A DNA stretch of 64,000 bases from Rostratula benghalensis (taxonomy: Eukaryota > Chordata > Aves > Charadriiformes > Rostratulidae): positions 474,263 through 538,262 of the forward strand of contig VXAI01000097.1 of NCBI GenBank assembly GCA_013399305.1, given 5' to 3'. How positions within the stretch are numbered: the first letter of the stretch is position 1; each line of letters starts with the position of its first letter. Shown here piece after piece: positions 1 through 11,236 of this stretch. Below the pieces are notes generated by a model that saw only the letters and a list, made by a program, of their open reading frames with translations, did no database searches and was not told the origin of the DNA. Position numbers and translations under genes: made by a program.

Positions 1-939
1 GTTCAAGGTGGTAGACTAATTTAAAGATGTTTTATTGCAGTCTGAAATCATTGCCTATGGATCAATTAATCTTATAGGAGTTTTATTCATGACTGATGAA
101 AAATCAGCCTGCATGTCCATAATACGATTGAGCACACCATCAAGTAACTGTTTTAATGACAACAACTACCAAAAAAACACCAACACCAAAGCCCCAAAAA
201 ATGTTTTACATGTAATAAATTTAATGGTGATATAGGAATTTATGCCCTAAAAACAAGAACAAAAGAGAAGTCCTTTTCCTGTTTAATCTAAATTGATTAT
301 ATTTTTAAAAATATATAAAAATTATATAAAAAATTTAATCGCTTTGCCTAATTCCCATCCCAAGTCAACCTAGATTACAAAGTATTAAGGAAAAACAGAA
401 GAGTGCTGCAGATATTTAATTTCTGTTTTCTATATAGTATTTAAAAAAGAAATGATGCTTTTTATGAGAGAACAGAAAAAAATAATCTTACACCAAATAT
501 TTTTTGTGAGTTTCTGGTGTCTGGTAGAAGTATTAGAAGTTGCTAGAACTCATTTTACACATATAGAGCCTCAAAAGCACATGATTATTAAATTATATAA
601 TGTATAGTATAATTGAGCATTTGGGTTGAAAACTGGTCTCAAAAATGTCTCTTACTCAGTTTTCCAACTGAATGACTCATACAAAGATAAATGATTAACT
701 GTTTATTTCCAGCAAGCAGGGGGAAGACTAAATGGAAAATATCACTGTACATTTACTACACTGACACAAAAAATAAGGGACAAAGTCTTTGGGGTAATTT
801 ATGTAAAACACAATGAATGTCATTCAAAGTATGCATGCACTCCTATAGACTGAATTAAATTGTAAATATTTCCTAAACTGCACTGCTCTTTCTTCCTTCC
901 ACGAGTACCCTATTGAGGAAACAAATAAAAAACTATCAA
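1..939. other. AT-rich noncoding DNA, no feature seen
   Basis: No gene, RNA or recognisable mobile element is visible. Around 300-340 there are runs of A and T with TATA-like stretches, but nothing that marks a promoter. Open frames are short and featureless. Confidence 0.6.
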
Positions 940-1240
940 GGAGCATAGGGATAGGAAGTGGGGTAATGGTTTTAAACTGGAAGATGGGTAATGGTTTTAA
1001 GCTGAAAGAGGGGAGATTTAGATTAGATACTAGAAAGAAATTAATTTCTGTGAGGGTGGTGAGACACTGGAACAGGTTGCCCAGAAAAGCTGTGGATGCC
1101 CATCCCTGGAAGTGTTCAACACCAGGTTAGATGTAGCTTTGAGTAACCTGCACTAGGGGAAGATGTCCCTGCTGATGGCATGTGGGTTGGAACTAGGTCC
1201 TTTCCAACCCAAAACATTCTGTGATTCTATGATTCTATGA
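940..1240 (+). mobile_element. CR1 LINE, 3' end fragment (plus orientation)
   Basis: This is the truncated 3' end of a CR1 non-LTR retrotransposon. The sequence carries the conserved CR1 run from the end of ORF2 into the 3' UTR: the block GGTGAGACACTGGAACAGG (about 1058-1076), then GGTTGCCCAGA, GATGCCCATCCCTGGAAGTG, CCTTTCCAACCC, and a terminal doubled ATTCTATG motif ending at 1240. Such 5' truncation is normal for CR1. An internal 25-bp near-duplication (961-985 and 986-1010) is not part of the usual consensus as I know it. There is no intact reading frame. The 5' boundary is approximate (within about 10 bp); the 3' end is firm. Confidence 0.93.
961..1010 (+). repeat. 25-bp tandem duplication inside the CR1 fragment
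   Basis: Two adjacent 25-bp units, 961-985 and 986-1010, both start GGGTAATGGTTTTAA and differ at only a few positions. The second unit matches the normal CR1 sequence (ending GCTGAAAGAG), so the first is the extra copy. Confidence 0.8.
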
Positions 1241-3212
1241 ACTTGTTCCATAAAAATGCATGTGAGATTTACTACTGTCTACATGCTCTGGAATCCTATT
1301 TCTCCCTTACCCTTTCATGCTTTCCTCTTTTTCCTCATTTTTAAAGGCATCTTGACTATACAAATTTGGGGTAGTATACAAATTTGAGGTGGCCTAATAA
1401 ATATGACTTACAACAGGAAAACAAAGAATTAGCAAGACATCTGTGCTTTTTAATGGAACAAATGTTTTCTAACATGGCCAAGGTACCCCCACGCCTGGTT
1501 TCTTCCAAGCTCCTGGCAAGATTCATTAAGGTGGTGTCTTTACAAGCACCTAGCACGTATGGTGTGTATAACTGACCTCATATTTTATATACAAGGACAA
1601 CAAGCATGCCTCCATTTCAGTTACAAGTAATTCCACCTTCAACGGCTGCTGTTTATGTGATAATCCCCTTGTCTCTTAATATTAGTTCTTCACTCTACTC
1701 TGACCTCAGATATTTTCTCCCCATTACCATTTGCTTCTGTAATTTTGAGAGTCATCTGGGCTCATGCAAAGTTGCCTGTATGTCTCATGGGCAGCATTTC
1801 TTCTTCAAAGTGTTGCTCCATTGCCTTGGCACCTGATGCTGTGGAGAGAGCGAAGGTATTTTAAAACGATGTTGGTACATTGCACAGAAGAGCTATAGTT
1901 CAGAAAACAAGAAACAAGCAGACAAACAAAGTAGAATAAGAAAGAAGAAAGAAAACTCTATTGGCTGGCAGAGACCCTAAGAGACCCTACCATTTGGCCC
2001 ATATTGCCCTCTGCATAGGCATTGTGGATGTTCTTTCTGTTTGTAACAATCTTGGTTGATATTTTCTGCTCTCTGTACAGAACTGAGATGAGGCTGAAAC
2101 TCTGTTAAATCATATTTCTATGCATGGGCATTTAGTATATAGCAAGAGATGAAAAATATTCATTCCTTTGTTTTCCACAGATATAGAAGGTTCTTTTAAA
2201 TGTAGGTCTTTGTGTGTATGTTTTCACTGGGATCCTGAGGATTAGATTCAGATATAGAACAGACTCGTTTTTTACAGCAAAGCTCCTTACTGAGTGGAGA
2301 TCCTGCCTTTTGCAGATCTTGAGTCATCCACATAACTGTTTAGTGCTGCCACCTCCCTGTGATGACAGTTCCCAATGGCTTTTGCTGTCATGCATATTTT
2401 ATCAGTGGACCTCCAAGGTGGGTAAAAGACAATGAAATCTTACTTCTTGAACATAACAAACTGAAAGCTCTGGTTGATACACAGCTTTATAAAGTGGAAT
2501 GCTGCAGTCACATCTAACTTGTGCTGTGCCATGCATATCAAATACTGAATAAATTGAATATTTATTTTCTGAGAAGTAAGATTATAGATTATTTTCAGAG
2601 CCATAACGAAGTTAATCAGAATTTATAATTTGAAACATAAACTCATCAGTGGAAAACTTTTGAAGTTTATTTCTTGCATGAATATTGTTCTTATCTATGT
2701 TTACATCCCTTATCTTCTCCTCTAATGCAACACTAATGACTTATAGATGTTTTTCCAATTTGTAATAAATCCTATTGACTAAATTCTGATTCAGTTAAAT
2801 CTTTTGGATTATTCTGTTTTTCTGTAATTTTGCAGAGATCAAAACCTACTTTTGTGGACAGAAAACATTTTTCACAAGTCTAGCATTACAATTTAAGTAT
2901 TGAATAAAATGTAGTGTTAAATAGTGTAAGAACCTAAGGGAATGGTTATGGATTTACTTTTAAACGTACATATAAGACAAACATCTTTGAAATTCTAATG
3001 TGTTTTTATTCTATTTTCATACAGCCTGTACTTATCTGCCTGCCCAACAGTACTTCTTATCAATTTCACCAGGTGCAGAGCAGATAGCTAACAGTGAAAG
3101 ATTAGAAGAGTGAAAATAAAAACAAAATAGTTTCCTAAATTATCTACCATCCTTTTCAGTTACTGGAAGATAATAATACTTGTGGAATTACTGCTTTTAT
3201 CACACACCCCCC
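1241..3212. other. Noncoding DNA, no feature seen
   Basis: This is unique-looking AT-rich sequence. Short open frames at 1356-1575, 1606-1836 and 2214-2435 have no recognisable domain. The first is open on both strands. None looks coding. Confidence 0.55.
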
Positions 3213-3237
3213 AAAAAAAAAAAAAAAAAAAAAAAAA
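3213..3237 (+). repeat. Poly(A) tract, 25 A
   Basis: An uninterrupted run of A follows a CACACACCCCCC run. No retrogene or SINE body is recognisable upstream, so it is a simple repeat and not the tail of an identified element. Confidence 0.9.
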
Positions 3238-5060
3238 GCATTATGTTTCAGAAACCTTTGCAACTTGCTCAGATTTCTACAAAAAGAAAACAGTCAAGAA
3301 ATCTACATGCAAAAGAATTATTTCTCAATAATGTAGATAGATTATAGTTAGATTATTCCTGGTTGTATTCTGAAATAGCCAATGATGTAACTTAAATAAT
3401 GTAATGTCTACCTGTATTTGAAATGTTTACTCATCTGAACAGTCTCATTTTCTCTACTTTTTCAAGTACACCAGGAAATATAATCTGCCAGAGTTGTTCA
3501 GTTTAAGTTCCCTTCTCTCCAAATGTATAGAAACTTATTTTGTATGCTTTACTTCTCAAAGTATATGTATATGCTTTAGCAAAAGCAGAGCTTGTGTTTT
3601 CTAGTTAGTTGTGGTTTTGGTTTTTTTAATTGTTGTTCTTTAAAATTTTCCCAGAGCATACACATTTACGTGAACAGGGCAATGGTCTGCTATTAGTTTA
3701 AATGTTGAACTGTAAATTTTCTCTTTCACTTCTTAAAAAAACCCCAAAATTCTGATGAAAAACACCCCAAAGAGTTGATGCAAGGGACCAGATGTTTCAT
3801 CACTTCTAATTGATAGCAAAACCATTCTGGAACTTCTCATGTAGTTTCTATTGGCAAGAAAGCTAATTTTACGTAATCAAGAAGAACGCCTGCTGTGCAA
3901 GAGGTCTGACATTCAAAACTAGCTGGCAATATCACTGTGATATTATTAAGAGCAAAAAGTTTTTTAACAGGAACAAAAATATAAGTTTCTTTCAAATTAT
4001 TCAGGTAAACAGTCACTGCAATTTTAAAATAAGAAATTGCTTAGTATTATTGTAACTGTTTTAGGTAAGTGTGCCAATTTAAGAACGTGTCATTGGGATA
4101 AGGGCCATGAAGATCATGTGCATTTCAAAATTCTCAATTCAAGTAGTCCTGATATGCAGAAAAATGGTTACCTAAGGTAATGGTGCAATTATTCCTGCCC
4201 TAGCAGCAGTGGCAGATTTGAGTTGTCTTCTAATTTTTTAACATTATTTCTCAGAAGGCTCCTAAACCAGTTGTTTTAATTAACTAGTGGATTAAACTTG
4301 TTGTACACATCCTCTGCCTGGGAGCAATTGAGTATTAAGAGAACAGGTCCAGTGTTATGAAGCTAAAATCCATGGCACATTATATGTGTATATATGTATA
4401 TACACCTATGAATGCATATGAAATGCAGTTAAAATGCCATAAACTCCTGTAATGCTGGATAAAATCCAGACTGGAAAACCATAATAAAAACTATTGTCTT
4501 GTCTGTAGAGGAGCTGCCAGAACTTCTGCCTCCCTCTGAAATCAAGGAAGGAAAGAGATTCTGAAAGACATATCCAGAAACACCATGCACATTGTGGTTT
4601 AAAGGCAATGGGTACAGAAACCAAGAGTGAAATCAATGTTTAAACTTTTTTCTTAGGGCCTCAGAAAACTATTTATCTACATTTCTTTTACTCTTCTTCA
4701 GTGACGTAAACATTCACATCAACTGTCCTCAGTCCCAGTCACAATGTATTTGTCAGGCATACTTAAAAATAACTTTGTCCTTTAAATTTTTTAAATTAAA
4801 ATGAAGATATTTATATCCTACTTTTTTTTTTTCCCAAAGGCAAAAAAAACCCGTTACTTTTGAATGGAAAGTGTGTGATGGGAAATTTTTATTTGCACCA
4901 TGCTGAATACAAGAGGGGAGATGTCTGCGTGTGGGCTGCAAGTGAAGACAGTTATAAAAGGAACACTAAAATAGAAGTAAAACCAGTATAGTATCACAGA
5001 ACTAAAAGGTTACTGTCTCTTAATGACGTGAGAGAACTGGGATGACTAAGCAGATAAGTT
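3238..5060. other. Noncoding DNA with a 20-bp TA-rich palindrome
   Basis: There is no gene here. At 4386-4405 the sequence has perfect 9-bp arms (GTGTATATA / TATATACAC) separated by TG, inside an alternating purine-pyrimidine stretch. The rest is featureless AT-rich DNA. Confidence 0.55.
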
Positions 5061-5640
5061 CCAGAGCTTACAGACAAAAAGAGAGAATGTAGGGCAAGAG
5101 CACTATGTTGTGGGATAGCTTACCCTAAGGAAAGGAGGAAACAGGTTCCTGCCCTTCTGTCCACCTGCTACATCACCCAGAAGGAGGAATTAACATGCCA
5201 TATGGAAGAGCGAGAGGTGCTGTCAGAAGAGGGGGAATACTCTGCTACTGAGATTGACTTGTGTGACATTGTAAAAAGACAAGACACCATATTGTAAAGC
5301 TGTGATAAGTCCTGCAGACTGTTCAACTGCTATCCAGAGACTGCGAGATCTCTCCTTACCCCATTTCCTCGCAAGTAGCCGTGGCTCGCTGCTGCTTGGT
5401 AATTTTTGCTGTGGCAGGGAGACACAAAGGACCGTCTTCTCTAAAAAGCACCACTACTGTTTTAGTGATTTGGCATGCCTATGGCACAGTCAACATGGAA
5501 ACAGCATACAAACACTTGTATAAAAGTGTGCAGCAAAAACCAAACACGAAAAGTAAGGAAATGAGAGCTGCAGTAACTGCCACACAACGCAGATTCCAGT
5601 GTTCTTGAATGCCAGCTGTGGAAAACGCAAGATGATGAAA
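5061..5640. other. CpG-enriched unexplained segment
   Basis: This block has visibly more CpG than its surroundings, with four CpG in about 60 bp at 5340-5400 and more at about 5431, 5547 and 5588. Two overlapping plus-strand frames stay open (5302-5523 and 5381-5608). A TATAAAAG motif lies at about 5519-5526. I recognise no protein family or repeat. It could be an old element, a regulatory region or chance. Confidence 0.3.
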
Positions 5641-7030
5641 GTTCGGAAATCCAATGTTAACATGCTCAGTCTATCCTGAAGTTACTTGCTGCTTAAATAA
5701 TCACAGTATCATTACCCCTAGGAGTGCCACAAGCAAATTCAATCCAAGTCACACAAAAGCTTTGAAACAATCAAATCGGTCCAAGGCTTCCACTGTAACA
5801 TTGCCACTACATGGCTTCAAATGTAAATGATTTCCCTTCTTTAAAGTAATATTGACTCCTGCTTTTGTCTTATAAAGCCTAAGGGGTAAAAAAAAAAGAA
5901 GAAACTATATTATTTGCAATACAGACTAATAAAGTGTTGGGCTTTAAGGGCTTGACAGCCTAAGTCACAACACAGGCAGAGAGGGGAGGGAAGAAAAAAG
6001 TGATGAAGATGTACAGCAGAGCTGCCTGGGATATGTATGTTATGGAATAAGTGGGAGCAAAGTAAAAGAAAATAGAAATCCATTTTCTGCTTGAGGTGGC
6101 TGGTGAATTTAAATCATGTCTCTAAAGAGGAATTTTAAAAAAAATTATTTTTATTTTGCAATTTACATACCATTATTCCAGAGATGACATTCAGTTTCAA
6201 GGCAATAGCTTTGGAAATTGGAGGGTTATAAGAAAATCCAAGTTTAGGTATTTTTACTCAAAAACATATTTAAATACAGCATTGTATTTCCTTATAGAAA
6301 TCTAAGTCTCACAAAGAAATTTGAAAACACATAAAATTAAAAAAAAATGCTTTGGGGAGGCATGGATTAGAGATCAGCTGACAGATCTGCTGAATAAGAA
6401 TGAAGGACAGAATCACAATCTTATTTGTAATAAAAACAAGTTAAAGCTTTGTTGAGTATTTAATTCTCACTAAACTTGATCTTCTCCCTGAAGAAAAAAA
6501 ACCCACAGATGATGTTTATATGAGTTTGATAATTTTGTCCTTGAAGACACAGAAGGAGAGTGTTATCTAAGCCTACAGAGTGGTTTACTTTGCTGTCTGT
6601 GTCCAAGATCATTCTTCCCTGAAAACCTTGGGTTTTCATTTGCTGGACTTACCGGTCTTCTCAAAATCTTTCCTTCAAATGTAACTTTTTCTGTGGCACA
6701 GGCCAGATATTACTAGACTGTTAGCAGTGTGACTATGTGAAACATCTTCCCTGCTCTTAAAGTGTTTTTCTCCAAGATTTATTAATCCACCTATTTGTAA
6801 TTAAAATAATGAGCTCTGATTCATCACCAAGTAACATTTCAGGGTGTTTAAAATGGAGATGAAATCTAGAAACTGAGAGACAGGACAGTTTGTGGGTGAG
6901 AAAACTGAGCAGCAAAGCTGTGTGAAACAGAGGTAAACAAATGGCTATGTTTCAAACAATTGTTTTCTTTTTCCTTGAGGGAAAATGATGCAACAAGAAA
7001 GACAGTCAGCATAATATAAATATTTTTGAG
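5641..7030. other. AT-rich noncoding DNA, no feature seen
   Basis: There are A-rich runs at about 5888 and 6133, but no gene or element is recognised. Confidence 0.55.
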
Positions 7031-7152
7031 TTGTTTTTTGGTTTTTTGGGTTTGTTGTTTGGAGTTTGGGGTTTGTTGGTGGTTTGTTTTTTTTTTCTGG
7101 TTGGTTGGGTTTTTATTTTTCTGTTTTGGTTCGTTTTTTTTTTTTTTTTTTT
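7031..7152 (+). repeat. G/T-rich low-complexity tract ending in T19
   Basis: About 120 bp are made almost wholly of T and G (TTTTGG and GGTTTG units), ending in 19 T at 7134-7152. It keeps frames open on both strands (F/W/G-rich on plus, K/N/Q-rich on minus). That is compositional and not coding. Confidence 0.9.
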
Positions 7153-9809
7153 GTGAACATTGCAGAAGAGAGATATTGGAATTATTTATTAACAAATCAT
7201 TAACAGAGGAAAATGAATTTTGCACAGGGCTAGGAGTCACACCCAGGACTGCTGTGTACCAGATATTGCATCACCAGTGAACTGTCAACAACAGTGGCTA
7301 CAATAAGCTATTGTCTGTTGAGTCTGAGTATGATCTTACAACTTACAACTGCCAAATTTACATCAAGGCCAGACAACCATGAGACAAGATTCAGGGCCTG
7401 CGAGAGGAAAAGGACTTGGTCTCATATGTCTGTTTAGCACAGCCCAACATGAATTTAGCTTTTCCAGTCTTCAGGAAACGGAATTTTCAAGGCAGCTGAG
7501 GCAGCGAGGTGCTTGCAGGGAGATTTACCTCCAGTGGACTTGTAAAGAAACTGACTGGTTTGTTTCATGCTTTTAGAAAAAAAATAAAATAAGCATCTTG
7601 AGCAATGTGGGACACGTTCTCCAATCTGCCACCATCCATCCTGCATGCCTTTGCAGCTATGGCCCATGACACTTATCATCCAAGTCAAAAATGGAGTCCC
7701 ATGCAGCAGAATAGAGCTGCTAGGCCAGGAATATTTATAACAAAGCTTTCTGTTGTAAAGGATGAAATACACTGAGGTAGTTACATCCTGCGGCTTATGC
7801 AGTTTATAATGGCACAGATCTGGGATGAAAAGTATAGACAGATGTCTGCTTTATCTATGAGATGTATTATTTCTTTTTAATTAGCTCTTACCTCTGCCCA
7901 CCAAATTCAGTTGTGTTGAATTTTATTATTTTCCAGTGAAGAAAATATATGACACAATATGGCTGGCATTGCACACTGATCAGGTAGCTTCTTCCTTGTC
8001 ACTACAGAGACAACTGTAGTATGAAGCGTCTCATTTTCTTAGAGTCTTCTTTGTCTTATTCTAATTTTTAATTAGTTTTTCCTAATGTGTAATGTTATGC
8101 GTTTGATAGAGCAGTGTCAGAAAAGTCCCTTTATTCTTTGAACGCTAATGGTGGTAGTACATATGTGTGGTCTAGATAAACACATTTCAGTCTGGCTATG
8201 CACCCTCTAGGAACAAAGAGAAAAAGAGAGATGCAGAGAGAAAAATAGGAAAAGCAAATGTTCTGAAACAGGTAGATTAGAAAGTCCTAGTTGCAGATTT
8301 TCTAGTTAGAAAATACTGACACACACACACAAAAAATATGAGTTAAAGGAAGGATTGTTTTGTCAAACAATACATGGTTAATCTGTGGAATGCATGATAC
8401 CTGCAAGGCTAGAACCATAATTGCATATGAAGAGGACAAATATGAAAACAAAAAAGACTGTTACTTGAGATACGGAGTTTGCAGGCACAGCTAACACCTC
8501 AGAAGCTAAGAACATTTTTTTTCTCACCTCTGGCTTTCCTCCTTCTAGTGATCTTTTCAGTTCTGGTTAGTGTCAGAGTTGTGCTACAGAATTTGCTAAT
8601 CAAGAGTCAGATGCAAGATAATAATGTGTTGTGATCTGCTCTCTTTGCTACACTCACTATAAGTTTTCTACGATGTATCTTTCCAATTTTCCTTGCTTTT
8701 TGAGTTCTCTGCTTGGGTTTTACTGACTCACCTTAGCTTTAAATCAGCACCCACTTCTTTCCCTTCCTCCTGTGTTCTTCCTTTCCTCTCTGGGGATTAC
8801 TCTCCATCTCTGTGAGCCCCTTTCTACCTCTCCTCTCTTTATTTTCCAAATTGCTTGCCTCCTATTTACCTGGAGGTCCCCCTGATCTAGGGCTCTAAGC
8901 ACTGAGCAGAGCAGGTGACTAATACCTACTTCCTTCTCTTCTCTGTCTCTATTACTTTACTAGCTGCTGGATTAGGAACTGCTGTAATTAGACAATATAC
9001 AGAGATATCCAGGATACTGCGTAAAGTACATAAAATACATCCATATTAAAGGAAACCATCAAGTCCTTTTCTAAGTCCTACAAATTCCTTGCCTGCCTTC
9101 ACTAGAGCTGTCATTTTTTTTTAATAAATTATATCTAAATGTCCCAGTCAGAATAAGTTTCTCATATAATTTACATAGATTTTACATATTTTTACATAAA
9201 ATTACACTTTTACATATAATTTGCTATATCAGGTATAATCTCCTATGCCTTTAATTCTGTACCCAAAGGCTTATTAAGTTAAAAAGATACTGGTTATGCT
9301 ATTCATGATTTGGAATACCATTATCATGCTCCCTACTGGTAGTGGTGCCTCTGTTGTGTGAGAGCTAAAATCAGTCAGGACACTTTGCTTGTCAGTAGTA
9401 CTTGACTGTTGGGAAGAAGATCTCTTACACTGCAGATCTGGATAAAGAGGAGATTTATAGCCCTGCTGGCATGCTGCAAATCCTGTTGTGCTTTTATGTT
9501 ATTAGTAAGATTTTTTTTAAAAAAACAAATATTTTGTTGTTCATATTTCATTTGAATAAAGCCTATATTCCAGGAAGAGAATGAGTGACCTGATACCCAA
9601 CTAATTAGGAAAAGTGGCTGAAATCAGTGGACCTGGCCATGATAGGCCAGAGCAAGATGAGACTTCAGGTGTTTGATTTCCTCCTCTGCCCCTTCTCCCT
9701 CAGAAGACAGGTGACAGCACATAGCTGTGAACTAAGAATTCAGAGATGTAAATGATAGCAGCCAGTGACTTTTGATACAGCTAGGTGCCAACAAAACTGC
9801 AAGATGTTT
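7153..9809. other. Noncoding DNA, no feature seen
   Basis: This is unique-looking sequence. There is a pyrimidine-rich stretch at about 8740-8880, and repeated ACAT/TTTT low-complexity DNA at about 9170-9225. A 105-codon minus-strand frame (7455-7772) has no domain and overlaps a plus-strand open frame. Confidence 0.55.
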
Positions 9810-9905
9810 AGATCAATAAAAACAATCAATTAAATGACTAAGATATCACAGATGGCTAGATCAATTAAAAGCAATCAATTAAATAGCTAAGAGATCACAG
9901 ATGGG
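9810..9905 (+). repeat. 48-bp tandem repeat, two imperfect copies
   Basis: Units at 9810-9857 and 9858-9905 both begin AGATCAAT, share CAATCAATTAAAT in the middle and end with ATCACAGATGG plus two bases. They differ by a handful of substitutions. A weakly related AT-rich stretch follows. Confidence 0.85.
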
Positions 9906-11179
9906 TGAATAAATTAATAGTGCAAATAAATCAAATATTCAGGATGCTCAGGAGGAATATAACCTGAGAAGATAATCATAGGGTGAATGTCAGTGGGTGT
10001 AGTGTTTAGAATGATGGCTGTGTGAAATCTGGTGCATTTCTGAGAGTGTGTGATGCTCTCTGCTCAGCTCTACTCTACTCTGCAGAGTTATTACTTCCAC
10101 ACTTTTGCCATGCTATCATTCAGCTCTCCTGTTAGTCATAGATGTGTTGCTGTTAATTTTTGCCCTTAGTGAGGATTTAACTTTGAAAACCTGAACACAT
10201 GGAGAACTTGAATTTCAGTCTGCAGAGGCTGTGTGATATTATAATGAATAGTAGACTGCATATTTAGGAAAAATAAGTGTATCTTATTATAAGTTCCCTC
10301 TCAGGTAATGAAACAAGTGGAATTATCTGCTTGCACTGTGAATCTATAGACTTCCTTTGTGTATAGTAGCATGTTTATGTACAGATAACTCTAAAATGCA
10401 GGGCCTTCATCTGGCTTATATGAAAGAGATGGTGCTTCTCTGAAGTCACTCTTCAGCATAATTCAGCTCATAATTCATCATGCTGGTACATAGGTCATAG
10501 CCTGCACAGACATGAATGTAAAGGGAAAAGTATTGTTTGATTTTTATTTTTGAAGAACTTGCATTCTTTCATGATTCTTTTGTTCCCTTCCTCAAATAAC
10601 ACTCCAAATGTAACTTTCACAGTATCCTCAGTTTCTGACTCCAGTTTCACCCTTTCTGTTTTTCTTTAAAGTATCTGAGTAGCATTGTAACATTGTATGG
10701 CAATATTTAGTCTTGGCAAATATGCTTATACTTTTAAAAAACAGATAAATACAATAACAGTAAGATCCATTTGTATCCAGCTGGTTTAAATCATCCTACT
10801 GATGTAGGATAAAATTATTTGAGAGCCCTGATACAGTGACTTTTGTATTTCTAAGTATCCAAATATTAAGAAATGGACAATTGCCACTGGAAGGAAAAAG
10901 TGGTTTTAAAGTCACTAGTGATTCTGTGCCAGAAAATTTAAATCATCTCAGGCCTGTAAATATGGACAGTGGGAAACAAAAAATAGAACAGCATGACTAC
11001 TGGTGGTAAACTGAATGGAAAACTTAAAAGATTTTTTACAAGAGAGAAAGAAAATTCAGAGCATTCGGTGCACTCCTGGAGATTGCAGAGGGGTGAAGTA
11101 CTGGATATTCCAATACTGATTCTAAGTAAACTCCCTAGTCCAAAAAAAATAAATAAACCAAATACATCTCATATTGCCA
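9906..11179. other. Noncoding DNA, no feature seen
   Basis: No gene or element is recognised. A short open frame at 10993-11199 runs into the CR1 tail and is not supported as coding. Confidence 0.55.
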
Positions 11180-11236
11180 AGAACCATTGGTCCAGATGAT
11201 CCTGAGGTCCCTTCCAACCTGGTATTCTATGATTCA
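11180..11236 (+). mobile_element. CR1 LINE, 3' tail remnant (plus orientation)
   Basis: Only the last ~55 bp of a CR1 3' UTR are recognisable: GGTCCAGATGATC, then GAGGTCCCTTCCAACCTGG and ATTCTATGATTC. The tail octamer is present once and a fraction. The part further upstream no longer resembles CR1, so the copy is either a very short insertion or decayed. Confidence 0.8.

Noticed and set aside
6866..7240. 124-codon minus-strand frame rich in K, N, Q and T
   Set aside because: It is the translation of the G/T-rich tract at 7031-7152, so composition alone keeps it open.
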